Made by a program: the position numbers and the translations under genes. Under the pieces are notes generated by a model. That model worked only from the letters and a program-made list of their open reading frames with translations. It was not told where the DNA came from and did not search any database. This document shows positions 45,036-54,896 of a stretch of DNA of 64,000 nt, piece after piece. The stretch comes from Oryzicola mucosus (GTDB taxonomy: Bacteria > Pseudomonadota > Alphaproteobacteria > Rhizobiales > Rhizobiaceae), in contig NZ_JACVVX010000004.1 in the NCBI RefSeq assembly GCF_014534685.1, forward strand, positions 434,001-498,000. Direction: 5' to 3'. Numbering within the stretch: position 1 is the first letter of the stretch; the number at the start of each line of letters is the position of its first letter.

Positions 45036-45449
45036 TCAAAAATCCCATGGGGAAATGAGATCGAGACCTGTCGTCTGAAAGTCCTTCAGGTTGCGAGTTG
45101 CAAGACGCCCACCGTTGACCTTTGCGATGGCGGCGATCATGCCGTCTGGCGCGGACATCGCAACACCCTGCCGCATTGCCCCACCCATCATCTCGCCATA
45201 GGTAATGGCTGCTGCTTCCGTGAAAGGAAAGATCCTTTCGGCGAAGCGATGACGCCAATCGGCAAGCCCTTGCTCCAATCGCAACGCGCGATTGTCGGGC
45301 TTGATCTTCTGAATACCAAAGGCAATTTCGCCAATGGTGATCGTCGGCAGCGCAACCTCGGCATCGTGCTTAACTAGCCATGCAACGACCGCGGGGTTCG
45401 GGCTTTTCCGCAGCGTTTCCGAAATGACGTTGGTATCCAGAAAGATCAA
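45036..45449 (-). CDS. vapC: PIN-domain toxin, VapC/FitB type
   Basis: 137 residues with D5 (FLDTN), E41 (IGEIAFG), D102 (APDGMIAA) and D123, the four-acid PIN site. It starts four bases inside the antitoxin end. FitB-like members cleave tRNA or rRNA; target unknown here. A different subfamily from the PIN toxin at 8 kb. Confidence 0.9.
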   Translation of the reverse strand: MIFLDTNVISETLRKSPNPAVVAWLVKHDAEVALPTITIGEIAFGIQKIKPDNRALRLEQGLADWRHRFAERIFPFTEAAAITYGEMMGGAMRQGVAMSAPDGMIAAIAKVNGGRLATRNLKDFQTTGLDLISPWDF

Positions 45450-45694
45450 ATATCAGGACCCGAATGTGGGCGCCGTGACTGACGAATAACTGCCTCTAGA
45501 TCGGCATCATCGGCAACGTCAGCCGAGAGACGCGCGTAAAAAGTCTCTGCCTGCTCGCGGTCACTGTTGCGAAGTTCATAAGCCTCGAGCGCGCGCTCGA
45601 TGACATCTGCGATCGAGCGCTGTTCACGTCGAGCTAGACGATGCGCAAGTTCGCGCGCCTTTGCGCTACGGACCGATAGCTGATGTTCTGCCAC
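45446..45694 (-). CDS. vapB: VapB-type antitoxin
   Basis: 82 residues. GTG start with GGAGG seven bases upstream. An N-terminal RHH-like DNA-binding segment (QLSVRSAKARELAHRLARREQRSIADVI) is followed by a toxin-binding tail. It precedes and overlaps vapC. A promoter TTGCCG / TATCAT lies 24 bp upstream. Confidence 0.85.
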   Translation of the reverse strand: MAEHQLSVRSAKARELAHRLARREQRSIADVIERALEAYELRNSDREQAETFYARLSADVADDADLEAVIRQSRRPHSGPDI

Positions 45695-45717
45695 TGCAAC
45701 GCCTCCATTTCATTTCA

Positions 45718-45746
45718 ATGATAGGTGGGCAAAGACCCTGCGGCAA
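45718..45746 (-). promoter_or_regulatory. promoter of vapBC
   Basis: Minus strand: TTGCCG (45746-45741), 17-bp spacer, TATCAT (45723-45718). The 5' leader would be under 20 bases and contains the ribosome site. Confidence 0.6.
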
Positions 45747-45780
45747 GACGGCTGAATTGGCTAGACGTCAGAGAGCCTAC

Positions 45781-47217
45781 TCAGTGCTTCTTCTTTGCCC
45801 GGCCGGCAAAGGGGTTGTCGGAGGTGCGCAGCGCCACACGGATCGGCACGCCGGGCATATCGAACGACTCGCGCAGCGAGTTCACGAGATAGCGCACATA
45901 GGATTCCGGCACAGCCTCGGGACGCGAGCAGTTGACGACGAAGCCCGGAGGACGCGTCTTGGCCTGGGTTACGTATTTGATCTTGAGCCGGCGCCCTGCC
46001 ACGGCGGGCGGCGGGTGGTGGGCCAGAATGCCCTCCAGCCAACGGTTGAGCTTACCCGTGGAGACGCGGCTGTTCCAGACGCGATGGGTCTTGATGATCG
46101 CATCCATCAGTTTGTCGAGCCCACGCCCGGTTTCGGCCGAGAGCGGCACCGCCTGGATGCCGCGCACCTGCGGCAAGAGGCGCTGGGTCTTTTCACGCAG
46201 TTCGGCGAGCGCTTCCTGCGGATTGTCGATCATGTCCCATTTGTTGAAGGCGATAACCGGCGCCCTGCCCTCGCGGATGATCAGATCGGCGATCTGCAAA
46301 TCCTGTTTTTCGAACGGGATCGTGGCGTCGAGCACAATGACGACGATCTCGGCGAAGCGAATGGCGCGCAGGCCGTCGGCGACCGACAGCTTCTCGAGCT
46401 TCTCCTGAATGCGAGACTTGCGGCGCATGCCGGCAGTGTCGTGCAGCCGGATCAGCCGGCCTTTCCAGTCCCAGTCGACGGAGATGGAATCGCGGGTGAT
46501 GCCGGCCTCGGGGCCGGTGAGCAGCCGCTCCTCGCCGATCAGCGCGTTGATGAGGGTCGACTTACCGGCATTCGGACGGCCGACGACGGCGATGCGCAGC
46601 GGCTTGGTCTCGTCGTAAGCGGAGACGAGTTCGACGTCGGGGTCTTCGATGTCCTCGCCGATCAGCACGTCGCTTTCGGCGATGTCCTCGTCTTCGTCCT
46701 CGTCGGCACCCAGGGTCCGTTCATGGCCCAGCGCCTCGATGACGGCGTCGCGCAGGTCGGGCAAGCCCTGGCCGTGCTCGGCCGAGATCGGCACCGGCTC
46801 GCCGAGGCCGAGTTCCCACGCTTCCAGCATGCCGCCCTGAGCGCCGCGCGCCTCGGACTTGTTGGCGACCACCACGACAGGTTTGCCGGAACGGCGAACG
46901 ATTTCACCGAAGGTCTTGTCGTCGGGCATGATGCCGCTCTTGGCATCGACCACGAAGAAGATCAGGTCTGCCTCTTCGATGGCGATCTCGGTCTGGGCGC
47001 GCATGCGGCCCTGCAAGGTGGCCGCGGCCGCATCCTCGAAGCCGGCGGTGTCGATGACGTCGAAATAGATGTCGTAAAGCTTGGCGGCATGAACGCGGCG
47101 GTCGCGCGTCACGCCCGGCGTGTCGTCGACCAGCGCGAGCTTCTTGCCGACGAGCCGGTTGAAGAGCGTGGACTTGCCGACATTGGGGCGACCGATGATT
47201 GCGACTTTGAAGGTCAT
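45781..47217 (-). CDS. der: GTPase Der (EngA)
   Basis: 478 residues. Two G domains, [10 protein letters not shown] near residue 9 and [10 protein letters not shown] near 210, each with DTAGF/DTAGM and NK-D motifs, then the KH-like RNA-binding domain. Essential for 50S ribosome assembly. The start MTFKVAIIG follows the preceding gene's stop by 5 bp; a longer frame into that gene is a shadow. Confidence 0.96.
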   Translation of the reverse strand: MTFKVAIIGRPNVGKSTLFNRLVGKKLALVDDTPGVTRDRRVHAAKLYDIYFDVIDTAGFEDAAAATLQGRMRAQTEIAIEEADLIFFVVDAKSGIMPDDKTFGEIVRRSGKPVVVVANKSEARGAQGGMLEAWELGLGEPVPISAEHGQGLPDLRDAVIEALGHERTLGADEDEDEDIAESDVLIGEDIEDPDVELVSAYDETKPLRIAVVGRPNAGKSTLINALIGEERLLTGPEAGITRDSISVDWDWKGRLIRLHDTAGMRRKSRIQEKLEKLSVADGLRAIRFAEIVVIVLDATIPFEKQDLQIADLIIREGRAPVIAFNKWDMIDNPQEALAELREKTQRLLPQVRGIQAVPLSAETGRGLDKLMDAIIKTHRVWNSRVSTGKLNRWLEGILAHHPPPAVAGRRLKIKYVTQAKTRPPGFVVNCSRPEAVPESYVRYLVNSLRESFDMPGVPIRVALRTSDNPFAGRAKKKH

Positions 47218-47222
47218 CTGGG

Positions 47223-47888
47223 TCAGGACGCCACGCCGGAGCCGCGGATCAGTTCGGCCATCAGCGTTGCCCGCTCGCGCGCCGCACGCGGGGCAGCATC
47301 GTCGGACGATATCTGGTCGAAAAGCTTCAGCGCATCCTCGTTCTTGCCGTCCTTCCAGGCGGCGAGCCCCAACGCCTCGCGTGCGGAATGGCGCAGCGGA
47401 TTGGTGTCGGCGGCAAGCGCCTCGACGCGGCTGGCGACATCGGCATAGCTGCCGTGATCGACCAGGAGATAGCCGGCGCGCAGCCGGGCCATGTCGCGGA
47501 TACTGTCGGGAATGGAGGTGTCGGTGGCGACCGCGTCGAAATCGGCGACAGCGCCGGTGAAGTCGCCCTTTTGGACGAGCACGGTGGCGGCGCGCAGGCG
47601 GGCGAGCAGCGGATAAGCACCGTAACCGTCCTTCTGCAACGCATCGAAAGCAGCGAGCGCCTCGTCGTTCTTGCCGGAATTCGCAAGCGTCAGCGCCTGG
47701 GAGAAATCGTCGCCGGAGGCGTTGGCCCTGGACTCCGTCCAGTATTCCCATGCCACGAAAGCACCGGTCCCGATGACCACGACAACCGCGATGACGATCG
47801 CGGCAGGGCCGAAACGGCTCCACAGCATCTTCGCCCGATCCTGGCGAATCTCGTCATTGACCTCGCGGAAAAAACCTTCGTCCGACAT
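47223..47888 (-). CDS. TPR-like membrane protein (YfgM/DUF2659 type)
   Basis: 221 residues. A short cytoplasmic head ([18 protein letters not shown]), a membrane helix ([18 protein letters not shown]) and TPR-like pairs ([19 protein letters not shown]) match the YfgM group, which links the Sec translocon and periplasmic chaperones in E. coli. Placed directly before der, as in E. coli and many proteobacteria. Confidence 0.87.
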   Translation of the reverse strand: MSDEGFFREVNDEIRQDRAKMLWSRFGPAAIVIAVVVVIGTGAFVAWEYWTESRANASGDDFSQALTLANSGKNDEALAAFDALQKDGYGAYPLLARLRAATVLVQKGDFTGAVADFDAVATDTSIPDSIRDMARLRAGYLLVDHGSYADVASRVEALAADTNPLRHSAREALGLAAWKDGKNEDALKLFDQISSDDAAPRAARERATLMAELIRGSGVAS

Positions 47889-48097
47889 AAAAACCAACCA
47901 TTGCCGCCCAAACGGGCCTTTCAGTTGCTCGCGTTTTACCGGAAAATCGCAGCCATGGAAGGGGGCGCGGGGAAAATCGGACGTTTACGGCGGCAAGCCG
48001 ACAATAGCGACTAAGACACGACAAACCCAAACCATGCCATATTTGCCGGATAAGCGCGTCGTCCCTTCGCCTATCAATACCCCAGTAGAGAGTGTTA

Positions 48098-49087
48098 ATG
48101 CAGCTTAAATCACCGTTTGTCCGCCTCGCTGCATTCGCCTCGGCATTCGCATTTGCTGAGCCCGCAATCGCCACCCCGGTCGCCGATCCCACCCATGCAA
48201 AGCCGAAGCAGGTGATCCTGATCTCATTCGACGGCGCACACGATCTGGCGCAATGGCAGCGCAGCCGGGCACTCGCACTGCGGACTGGCGCTGATTTCAC
48301 CTATTTCCTATCCTGCGTCTTTCTTCTCTCGCGCGACACCAAGGAGGCGTACCAGGCTCCCGGCAGAAGCGCAGGGCGCTCCAATGTCGGCTTCGCCATG
48401 ACCCGACAGGAGGTAGCCGAGCGGTTGCAGCAAATCCGCCTTGCCGCGTCGGAGGGACACGACATCGCCAGCCACGCTTGCGGCCATTTCGACGGCGGAA
48501 AATGGACCAAGGCGCAATGGAAGGCTGAGTTCTCAGCCTTTTCCAGGATTGTGCGCGATGCCTACACCATCAACGGAATCGCGCCTGAACCTTCGGACTG
48601 GAAGGATATCGCGGCGCATGCTTCGAAGGGTTTTCGCGTTCCGTACCTCTCTTCCAGCACGGCACTGGACGAAGCCCTGCGCGAGAATGGCACGGTCTAC
48701 AATGCCAGCGGCGTATCGCGCGGGCCGGTAAAACCGGATCTCGAAAAAGGCCTTTACCAGTTCGCGCTGCCGATGATCCCGGAAGGGCCGTCCGAACGGC
48801 GCATCATCGCCATGGACTACAATCTCTACGTCCGCCATTCCGGCGGGATGGAGCGGCCGAGCGAGGCCGCTTTGTTTGAAAACCGGACCTATGCCGCGTT
48901 CAACCGGGCGTTCAAGGAGCAATATGACGGCCCACGCGTGCCGCTGCAGCTCGGCTTTCACTTCACGCTGATGAACGACGGCGCCTATTGGCGCGCACTG
49001 GAGCGCTTTGCCGAAGAGGTATGCGTCAAAGCCGATGTCGAATGCATCAGCTATGCCGATTATGTCGCACGGCTGGAAGGCGATTAG
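48098..49087 (+). CDS. polysaccharide deacetylase-like exported protein
   Basis: 329 residues. AGAGAG precedes the ATG. Signal peptide about 1-26 (cleavage near AIA-TP). The NodB fold is recognisable (VILISFDGAHD, later GHDIASHACGHF with two His), but the usual TFDDG is SFDGA, so the second Asp of the metal site is missing, though H-D follow two residues on. Late GFHFTLMNDG fits the fold. Substrate and even activity are uncertain. Confidence 0.75.
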   Translation: MQLKSPFVRLAAFASAFAFAEPAIATPVADPTHAKPKQVILISFDGAHDLAQWQRSRALALRTGADFTYFLSCVFLLSRDTKEAYQAPGRSAGRSNVGFAMTRQEVAERLQQIRLAASEGHDIASHACGHFDGGKWTKAQWKAEFSAFSRIVRDAYTINGIAPEPSDWKDIAAHASKGFRVPYLSSSTALDEALRENGTVYNASGVSRGPVKPDLEKGLYQFALPMIPEGPSERRIIAMDYNLYVRHSGGMERPSEAALFENRTYAAFNRAFKEQYDGPRVPLQLGFHFTLMNDGAYWRALERFAEEVCVKADVECISYADYVARLEGD

Positions 49088-49111
49088 GCGATGGTGGAGA
49101 AATCTGACTGA

Positions 49112-49465
49112 CTAGCTCTCGCCAATCGCCTGCCCATACGATTCAGGCTTGAAGCCGAGGGTCAGCGCGCCGGCGCGGTCGAGCACCGGGCGTTTGATCA
49201 TGGAGGGCTGTTCGAGCATCAGGGCGATGGCCTTTTCCTGGTCGAGATCGGCCTTTGCATCGTCGGGGAGTTTCTTGAAGGTGGTGCCGGCGCGGTTCAG
49301 CACCTTTTCCCAGCCAAACTCGGCGCACCACCGCTCCAGTGATGCGCGGTCGATGCCGGATGCCTTATAGTCATGGAAGGCGTAATCGACGCAATGCGCT
49401 TCCAGCCAGTTCCGGGCCTTCTTCATCGTGTCGCAGTTCTTGATGCCGTAGATCGTGGTCGTCAT
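49112..49465 (-). CDS. ArsC/Spx family protein (YffB-like)
   Basis: 117 residues. Thioredoxin-like fold with one Cys11 in KNCDTMKKA and the conserved RPVLDR near residue 93. Family members include arsenate reductases and YffB-like glutathione-binding reductases; no ars genes are nearby, so an arsenate role is not suggested. Confidence 0.87.
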   Translation of the reverse strand: MTTTIYGIKNCDTMKKARNWLEAHCVDYAFHDYKASGIDRASLERWCAEFGWEKVLNRAGTTFKKLPDDAKADLDQEKAIALMLEQPSMIKRPVLDRAGALTLGFKPESYGQAIGES

Positions 49466-49524
49466 GATCGAATCCCGATGCGTGTCGGGAACCGTCTTGG
49501 GCGAGGATTATCGCCGGATCAAGA

Positions 49525-50445
49525 TCAATCGATCCACGCCACCGAAGGATCGACGGTGGCGCAGAAGCCGGCGGCGCTGCGGCGGGCATGTTCCACCACC
49601 ATCTGGATGAGATGCTGGTGGGTGGTCGACTGGTAGGTCGCGATGATGGGCATGGGCGGAAAGCGCTTCGACACCCTGATCGGATGCAGCAGGCCCATCT
49701 TGAGCTCCCGCTGGATGGTGACGGTCGGGATAGCGCCGATGCCGAAACCGGCAATCAGCAGATTGATGATGGCGAACAGCGAGTTGGTGCTCGTGAGCTT
49801 GGAGGCCAGCACCCGCTCATCCTGGAAATAGGGCGCTATCTGTCGGTAGGGCGGCGTATCCTTCGGGAACGAAATGATAGGCATGCTGCCGAGCTCATCG
49901 ACGCTGTACACCCGGTCGGGATTGATGATCTTGGCGGAGCCTGCCCAGGTCATCTGAAGGATGCAGCTGACGAAGCTGCGGAAGCCTTCGCCAACCGCTG
50001 GGTCGACGGCGAACATCATGTCGAGTTCGCCCTTGTTCATGCCCTGGGTGAGCAGCTTGGTGCCTTCCACCGTCAGCTCGATCTTCAGATTGGGCACCGT
50101 CTGATGCAGCGTTTCGATGAGATGCGGCATCCAGGTGGCAGCGACGGAATCGATGGCGCCGATGCGCACGAGTTGCGGCGTCGAAGCGTCGGGGCTTTCC
50201 AGAACGTCGCGCAGCTTGCCGATATCGCCCAGAATGGCCTGGAAGGCGTTCAGCGCCTTCTCGCCTTCGGGGGTCAGCTTGAACTCGCGATCGCCGCGCT
50301 CGACCAGACGACAGCCCAACTCCTGCTCGAGCGCTGTCAGCCGGGTGGATATGGCCGGCTGCGTTGCATTGAGCTCCTGGGCGGTGCGCCCGAAATGGCG
50401 GTTGCGCGCGAGCACCACAAAGGTTGTCATATCGAGGATACGCAT
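49525..50445 (-). CDS. LysR family transcriptional regulator
   Basis: 306 residues from MRILDMTTFVV; the long frame up to 50679 is a shadow of the ABC gene. N-terminal winged HTH (FGRTAQELNATQPAISTRLTALEQELG) and the C-terminal effector domain are complete. It is the last gene of the leftward ABC transporter run and lies 52 bp after the ATPase gene, so it likely regulates that transporter. Confidence 0.92.
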   Translation of the reverse strand: MRILDMTTFVVLARNRHFGRTAQELNATQPAISTRLTALEQELGCRLVERGDREFKLTPEGEKALNAFQAILGDIGKLRDVLESPDASTPQLVRIGAIDSVAATWMPHLIETLHQTVPNLKIELTVEGTKLLTQGMNKGELDMMFAVDPAVGEGFRSFVSCILQMTWAGSAKIINPDRVYSVDELGSMPIISFPKDTPPYRQIAPYFQDERVLASKLTSTNSLFAIINLLIAGFGIGAIPTVTIQRELKMGLLHPIRVSKRFPPMPIIATYQSTTHQHLIQMVVEHARRSAAGFCATVDPSVAWID

Positions 50446-50497
50446 GGCGTATCCATTAGCAATCTTTGGACGATCGCGCCGCATCGAACTGACCTTT

Positions 50498-51532
50498 TCA
50501 GCGCGGAATGATGCGGATGCGGGCGGGATCGATGGAAAGCGAGACGGTGTCGCCGAAAGTGAAAGTCTGGTCGTTGCCGGTGAGGATCTGGACGCGTTCG
50601 CCGGCCAGATCGAGGATATAGCGGCATCGCGCACCGAGAAACACGCGCGTGCGGACGGTGGCCTTAAGGCCTGCTGCACCCTCGGGCGCGATAGAAATAT
50701 CTTCCTGTCGCAGCACGAGAGAGACTTTGCCGGCCGGTCGATCCTGGCCGACGGCTAGACGCTGGCCATCGGCCAGAGTGGCGCTTCCGTCGGTGCCGAT
50801 CTCGGCAGCGACGAGATTGGCCGAGCCGAGGAAGTTGGAGGCGAATTCCGTTGCCGGCTGGGCGTAGATGTCGGCGGGCGTGCCCTGCTGCTCGACCTTG
50901 CCTGCGTTGAACAGCACGATGCGGTCGGACAGGCTGAGCGCTTCTTCCTGGTCGTGCGTGACGAAAATGGTGGTCAGCTTCAGCCGCTTGTGGATCTCGA
51001 TCAGCTCGACCTGCATGTCCTCACGCAAGCGGGCGTCGAGATTGGACAAGGGCTCGTCGAGCAGCAGCACCTGCGGATCGGAGACGATGGCGCGGGCAAG
51101 GGCGACACGCTGCTGCTGGCCGCCGGAAAGCTGGCGCGGCTTGCGGTCAGCGAGATGACCGAGCTGGACGGTTTCGAGAGCGGCGCGAACCTTGTCCTGC
51201 TGCTGCTCGCGGCTGCCGATGCCGCGCATGCGCAAGGGAAAGCGGATATTCTCGGCGACCGACAGATGCGGCAGCAGCGCGTAGGACTGGAACATCATGG
51301 AGATGTCGCGCTTTTCGGGCGCAAGCGCCGTGACATCGCGACCGCCGATCTCGACCTTGCCAGAGGTGACCGCTTCCAGCCCGGCAACGATGCGCAGAAG
51401 CGTTGTCTTGCCGCAACCCGAGGCTCCGAGAAGGCTGACGAATTCGCCCGAGGCGATGTCGAGCGAAATCCCGTGCAATACCTGGACGGGGCCAAAGGCC
51501 TTCTTCACGTTTTCAAGTCGGACATTGGCCAT
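50498..51532 (-). CDS. ABC transporter ATP-binding protein, PotA/spermidine-putrescine type
   Basis: 344 residues. Walker A LGASGCGKTTLL, signature RQLSGGQQQRVALA, Walker B VLLLDEPLSNLD, then a C-terminal TOBE-like domain (about 240-344). Energises the two permeases immediately upstream. Polyamine or opine-like substrates are typical of the family; the real substrate is unknown. Confidence 0.93.
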   Translation of the reverse strand: MANVRLENVKKAFGPVQVLHGISLDIASGEFVSLLGASGCGKTTLLRIVAGLEAVTSGKVEIGGRDVTALAPEKRDISMMFQSYALLPHLSVAENIRFPLRMRGIGSREQQQDKVRAALETVQLGHLADRKPRQLSGGQQQRVALARAIVSDPQVLLLDEPLSNLDARLREDMQVELIEIHKRLKLTTIFVTHDQEEALSLSDRIVLFNAGKVEQQGTPADIYAQPATEFASNFLGSANLVAAEIGTDGSATLADGQRLAVGQDRPAGKVSLVLRQEDISIAPEGAAGLKATVRTRVFLGARCRYILDLAGERVQILTGNDQTFTFGDTVSLSIDPARIRIIPR

Positions 51533-51535
51533 GGA

Positions 51536-52342
51536 TCAGGTACTCGCAAAACGTTGCAGGCCGAGCATGCGGTCGATGACCAGGATCAGCACGACGGTGA
51601 GCGCGATCATGATGGTCGACACGGCGGCGACCGAGGGATCGGGGCTGAATTCGAGCTGGCCATAAATCTGCACGGGCAAGGTGGTGAGGCCGGGCTTGCG
51701 CAAAAACAGCGACAGAACCGCCTCGTCGAAGGAAATGTTGAAGGCAAAGAAGGCGCCGGCGCCTAAGCCTGGAAGGCCTTGCGGAATGACGACATAGAGC
51801 AGGCGCTGGATGCGACCCGCGCCCATGGTGCGCGCGGCTTCCTCGAGAAACGGATCGGATTCCGATAGAACCGCGAGCGTGGTACGCACGACATAGGGAA
51901 TGGCGATAACGGTGTGGCCGATCCACAGCGTGACGAAAGACACGGGGCCGAAGACCGCGCTCCAGAACATCAGCATGCCGATGGCGTAGATGATGGTGGG
52001 CAGGACCAGGGGCGACAGGAAGAAGGTTGCCAGGAAGGCCGAGCCGGGCAGCATGCGCCGATGCAGCGCGATGGCCGCGGCCCCGCCGAGCACGGTCGCC
52101 GAAACCGTGACCAGAAGCGCGATGCGGATGCTGGTCCAGAAGGCGGAGGTATAGACGGTGTCGGACAGGACAGTCTGGTACCAGCGCAGGCTCAGACCAT
52201 CCGGTGGGAAGGCGATGAACTGGCTTTCGGAGAACGACACGCCGACCACCACGACCAGCGGCGCGAGCAGGAAGATCACCGTCACGACAATGAAGATACG
52301 CGCGGCGAGACGCACCCAGGATGGAATGAGGAAACTAGCCAT
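51536..52342 (-). CDS. ABC transporter permease, PotC-like
   Basis: 268 residues, six predicted helices with the EAA loop EEAARTMGAGRIQRLLYVVIPQ. Its start overlaps the end of the preceding permease by 8 bp. Pairs with it to form the membrane channel. Confidence 0.92.
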   Translation of the reverse strand: MASFLIPSWVRLAARIFIVVTVIFLLAPLVVVVGVSFSESQFIAFPPDGLSLRWYQTVLSDTVYTSAFWTSIRIALLVTVSATVLGGAAAIALHRRMLPGSAFLATFFLSPLVLPTIIYAIGMLMFWSAVFGPVSFVTLWIGHTVIAIPYVVRTTLAVLSESDPFLEEAARTMGAGRIQRLLYVVIPQGLPGLGAGAFFAFNISFDEAVLSLFLRKPGLTTLPVQIYGQLEFSPDPSVAAVSTIMIALTVVLILVIDRMLGLQRFAST

Positions 52343-53156
52343 TGTCGCTTGCCGTCAACCGAACATAGGGGATGAGCACCAGAAGGATGCCGGCGAAAAG
52401 GACAACCGCCTGGGCCGCGGCGAACGGCCAGTCGAGCGTCTGCGTCACCGATTTGTAGATCGAGGCCGCAAGCACCTGCAGGCGCGGGCCGCCGAGCAGG
52501 TTGGGCGTGACGAAGGAACTGGCCGACAGGGTAAAGACCAGAAGCGAACCGGCGACGACGCCGGGCAGCGAGAGGGGCAACACGATGGTGCGGATGGTTT
52601 GCAGGAAGCTGCAGCCCATGGTGCGCCCAGCCTCTTCCAGACGGGTGTCGATGCGGCTGATGACGCCGAGAATGGACAGCGCCATGAAGGGCAACAGCAC
52701 ATGCACCATGCCGATGACGATGGCTGTTTCGGTCTGCATCAGCGCGAAGGTGCGGCCCGCAAGCCCCATGTCGCGCAGCAGTTCAGGAATCAGACCGTTG
52801 CGGCTGAGCAGCACAACCCAGCCGAAGGTGCGGACAACCACGCTGGTCATCAGCGGCAAGATGACGAGAATGATCAGCCAGAGCCGCGCGCGCGGCCCGA
52901 CCCGCGCCATGATGTAGGCGAGCGGGAAGCCGATCAAGGCGCAGATGACGGTGATGATCAGCGACAAGCGCACGGTGCGCCAGAGCACGCCGAGGTAGAA
53001 ACCGTCACCGAGGAAGCGGGAGAAATGGGCGAGCGTGGCGCCCTCGGGGCCATCCACGCTCAGCACCAGCATCTGGCCTATCGGCAGGAAGAAGGCCAGC
53101 GCGAGAAGAAGAAGCCCCGGAGCAGCGAGCAGCAGATTTTCGGTACGATCACTCAT
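52335..53156 (-). CDS. ABC transporter permease, PotB-like
   Basis: 273 residues, six predicted helices. EAA loop EEAGRTMGCSFLQTIRTIVLPLS. Between the solute-binding protein and the second permease, as in potABCD-type operons. Confidence 0.92.
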   Translation of the reverse strand: MSDRTENLLLAAPGLLLLALAFFLPIGQMLVLSVDGPEGATLAHFSRFLGDGFYLGVLWRTVRLSLIITVICALIGFPLAYIMARVGPRARLWLIILVILPLMTSVVVRTFGWVVLLSRNGLIPELLRDMGLAGRTFALMQTETAIVIGMVHVLLPFMALSILGVISRIDTRLEEAGRTMGCSFLQTIRTIVLPLSLPGVVAGSLLVFTLSASSFVTPNLLGGPRLQVLAASIYKSVTQTLDWPFAAAQAVVLFAGILLVLIPYVRLTASDNG

Positions 53157-53182
53157 CAGTCCGGGACTTTCGGATGTTCTGC

Positions 53183-54217
53183 TTACTGGGCGATGGTCTT
53201 GTTCCAGGCTTCCACCCAGGCCTTGCGGTTGGCTTCGATCTTGGCCGGATCGAACCGGATCAGACCTTTCACGCCTTCCTCGCCATAAGCGACGTCGGCG
53301 GCGACCTCACCGGACAGTTCGGCCTTTGAGTTGGTCGGCGAATAGCGGAGCGCTTCTGCGAAACATTCCTGGGCGGCCTTTGAAATGCTGATGTCGATGA
53401 ATTTGAGCGCCAATTCCTGGTTCGGCCGGTTGGCGACGAGGTTCGAGGTGATGAAGCTCGCCGGCGTGCCTTCGGAGCCCTGCACAAACTTGGCCGTCAG
53501 GCCTGCCTTGCGCAACGTGTAGGCGTAGTCGGAAGCGTAGGGTGCAATCCAGGCGTCGTTCTGGGCGAATTCCTGCTGGATTTCGGGCGAAGTCGACACG
53601 ACGATGGCGCCAGCTTCGAGCAGCTTGGACACGGCATCGAGGCCCGGCTGGATGTTTTCGAGCGTGCCGCCCTCGGACTGGTTCAGCATCAGGAAGCCGA
53701 GCATGCCATAACCGTTGGAAATGTCGGTCAGCACGAGATGCTCGCTGAGCGCGGGATCGAGCAGGTCTTTCCAGCTGGTCGGCGCCTTGGGCGATTTCAC
53801 GCTGTCATAGACCAGGCCGATGGCAGCGATGGAATAGGCCGGACCCTCGCCCTTGGCGAAATTTGCCTTGGCAAAATCATAGAGATCGCCGGCGTTGCTC
53901 AACTTGGAGGCGTCGATGGGCGACAGCAGCCCCTCGGCTGCGCCGACGATCTCCTGGCCGCCGGAAAAATTGATGACGTCGAACTGCGGCGCATCCTTCT
54001 GCGCCCGGAGCTGGGCGAAGGCATCGGCCGAATAGGCGGTGACGATCTGAACCTTGGCGCCGGTCTCCTTTTCGAACGGATCGATGACGCAAGTGCGATG
54101 AGCCTGTTCATAGGCGCCGCCGAAGGAATTGATGGTGAGCGTCTTATCCTGGGCGAACGCCGTGCCGGACAAGACAGCGGAAACAGCCACAGCTGCCGAA
54201 GCGATGCGATACTTCAT
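53183..54217 (-). CDS. extracellular solute-binding protein, PotD/PotF-like
   Basis: 344 residues. Signal peptide about 1-22 (AVLSGTAFA cleavage). Type 2 periplasmic binding fold (TINSFGGAYEQAHRTCVIDPFEKETGAKV, DVINFSGGQEIVGA). Feeds the two permeases and ATPase. Substrate likely a polyamine, amino acid or opine-like cation, by family. Confidence 0.92.
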   Translation of the reverse strand: MKYRIASAAVAVSAVLSGTAFAQDKTLTINSFGGAYEQAHRTCVIDPFEKETGAKVQIVTAYSADAFAQLRAQKDAPQFDVINFSGGQEIVGAAEGLLSPIDASKLSNAGDLYDFAKANFAKGEGPAYSIAAIGLVYDSVKSPKAPTSWKDLLDPALSEHLVLTDISNGYGMLGFLMLNQSEGGTLENIQPGLDAVSKLLEAGAIVVSTSPEIQQEFAQNDAWIAPYASDYAYTLRKAGLTAKFVQGSEGTPASFITSNLVANRPNQELALKFIDISISKAAQECFAEALRYSPTNSKAELSGEVAADVAYGEEGVKGLIRFDPAKIEANRKAWVEAWNKTIAQ

Positions 54218-54342
54218 ATTTGGCTTCCCTTTTCTCTGTGAGATTTATGACCCTTCGGCGCCGCCCGTCCAATCGGAAAGGCAGCGCCGTCGTAGCAAAT
54301 CCGGATTGTGGCCGCTGATGTGTCTTCGCGGCTCGTTATTGC

Positions 54343-54819
54343 TTAGGCCAGACGGCCAATTTCGACGGTTTTGATACCCTCGATCCTGATCTTACGGCAC
54401 TGCTCGGCCACGGCGTCCAGCCCCTCGGTCATCCGGCCGAAATAGGTGCAGGAGATCCAGCCGGTGGGGCCGAAGGTGCGGCCGCCCTGGCCGTAAAACA
54501 TGCCGACTTCCCAGAATTCGGTCGGGTCGATCTTGAAGAAGTTCTTGGGCTGGTAGAACCAAAGAAGCTCGCCGACTTCCGGCAAGACGGTCTGGTTTTC
54601 CGGCGGCAGGCTGAGCGGATCGAAATTGCGGGCTTCCTCAGGCAGGCCCATCATGATCTCGGGACCGGAAAACATAGCATGCGAGGCCGGCACCCGGATC
54701 GGCTTCTCGAGGGCGCCCCACAGCGCCTCACAGGTTTTAGGCGCGGTCTCCCAATAAAGGGTTATAATGCCCTGCACGTCAGCGTCGACGAATTTCAGAT
54801 ATAGTTTTTTCTCGGTCAT
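54343..54819 (-). CDS. DUF3830 family protein
   Basis: 158 residues. Cyclophilin-like fold family DUF3830; features include AMFSGPEIMMGLPEEARNF and WEVGMFYGQGGRTFGPTGW. No catalytic role is known. It lies upstream of the ABC operon in the same direction (125-bp gap), a linkage suggesting a link to the transported compound. It is divergent from the DUF3606 gene. Confidence 0.82.
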   Translation of the reverse strand: MTEKKLYLKFVDADVQGIITLYWETAPKTCEALWGALEKPIRVPASHAMFSGPEIMMGLPEEARNFDPLSLPPENQTVLPEVGELLWFYQPKNFFKIDPTEFWEVGMFYGQGGRTFGPTGWISCTYFGRMTEGLDAVAEQCRKIRIEGIKTVEIGRLA

Positions 54820-54896
54820 TCCATGCTATGCCCTATTGGAGTTACCGCATTCGAAGACAAACGAGCACCTCTGTCCAATTTTGTTTCAGAATTTTC

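Noticed and set aside
45781-47823. 680-residue frame as a fusion of Der with an N-terminal domain
   Set aside because: Residues before MTFKVAIIG are the out-of-frame shadow of the YfgM-like gene, which has its own motifs and start.
49525-50679. 384-residue LysR with long N-terminal extension
   Set aside because: The first 78 residues are a shadow of the ABC ATPase end; the HTH begins right after MRILDM.
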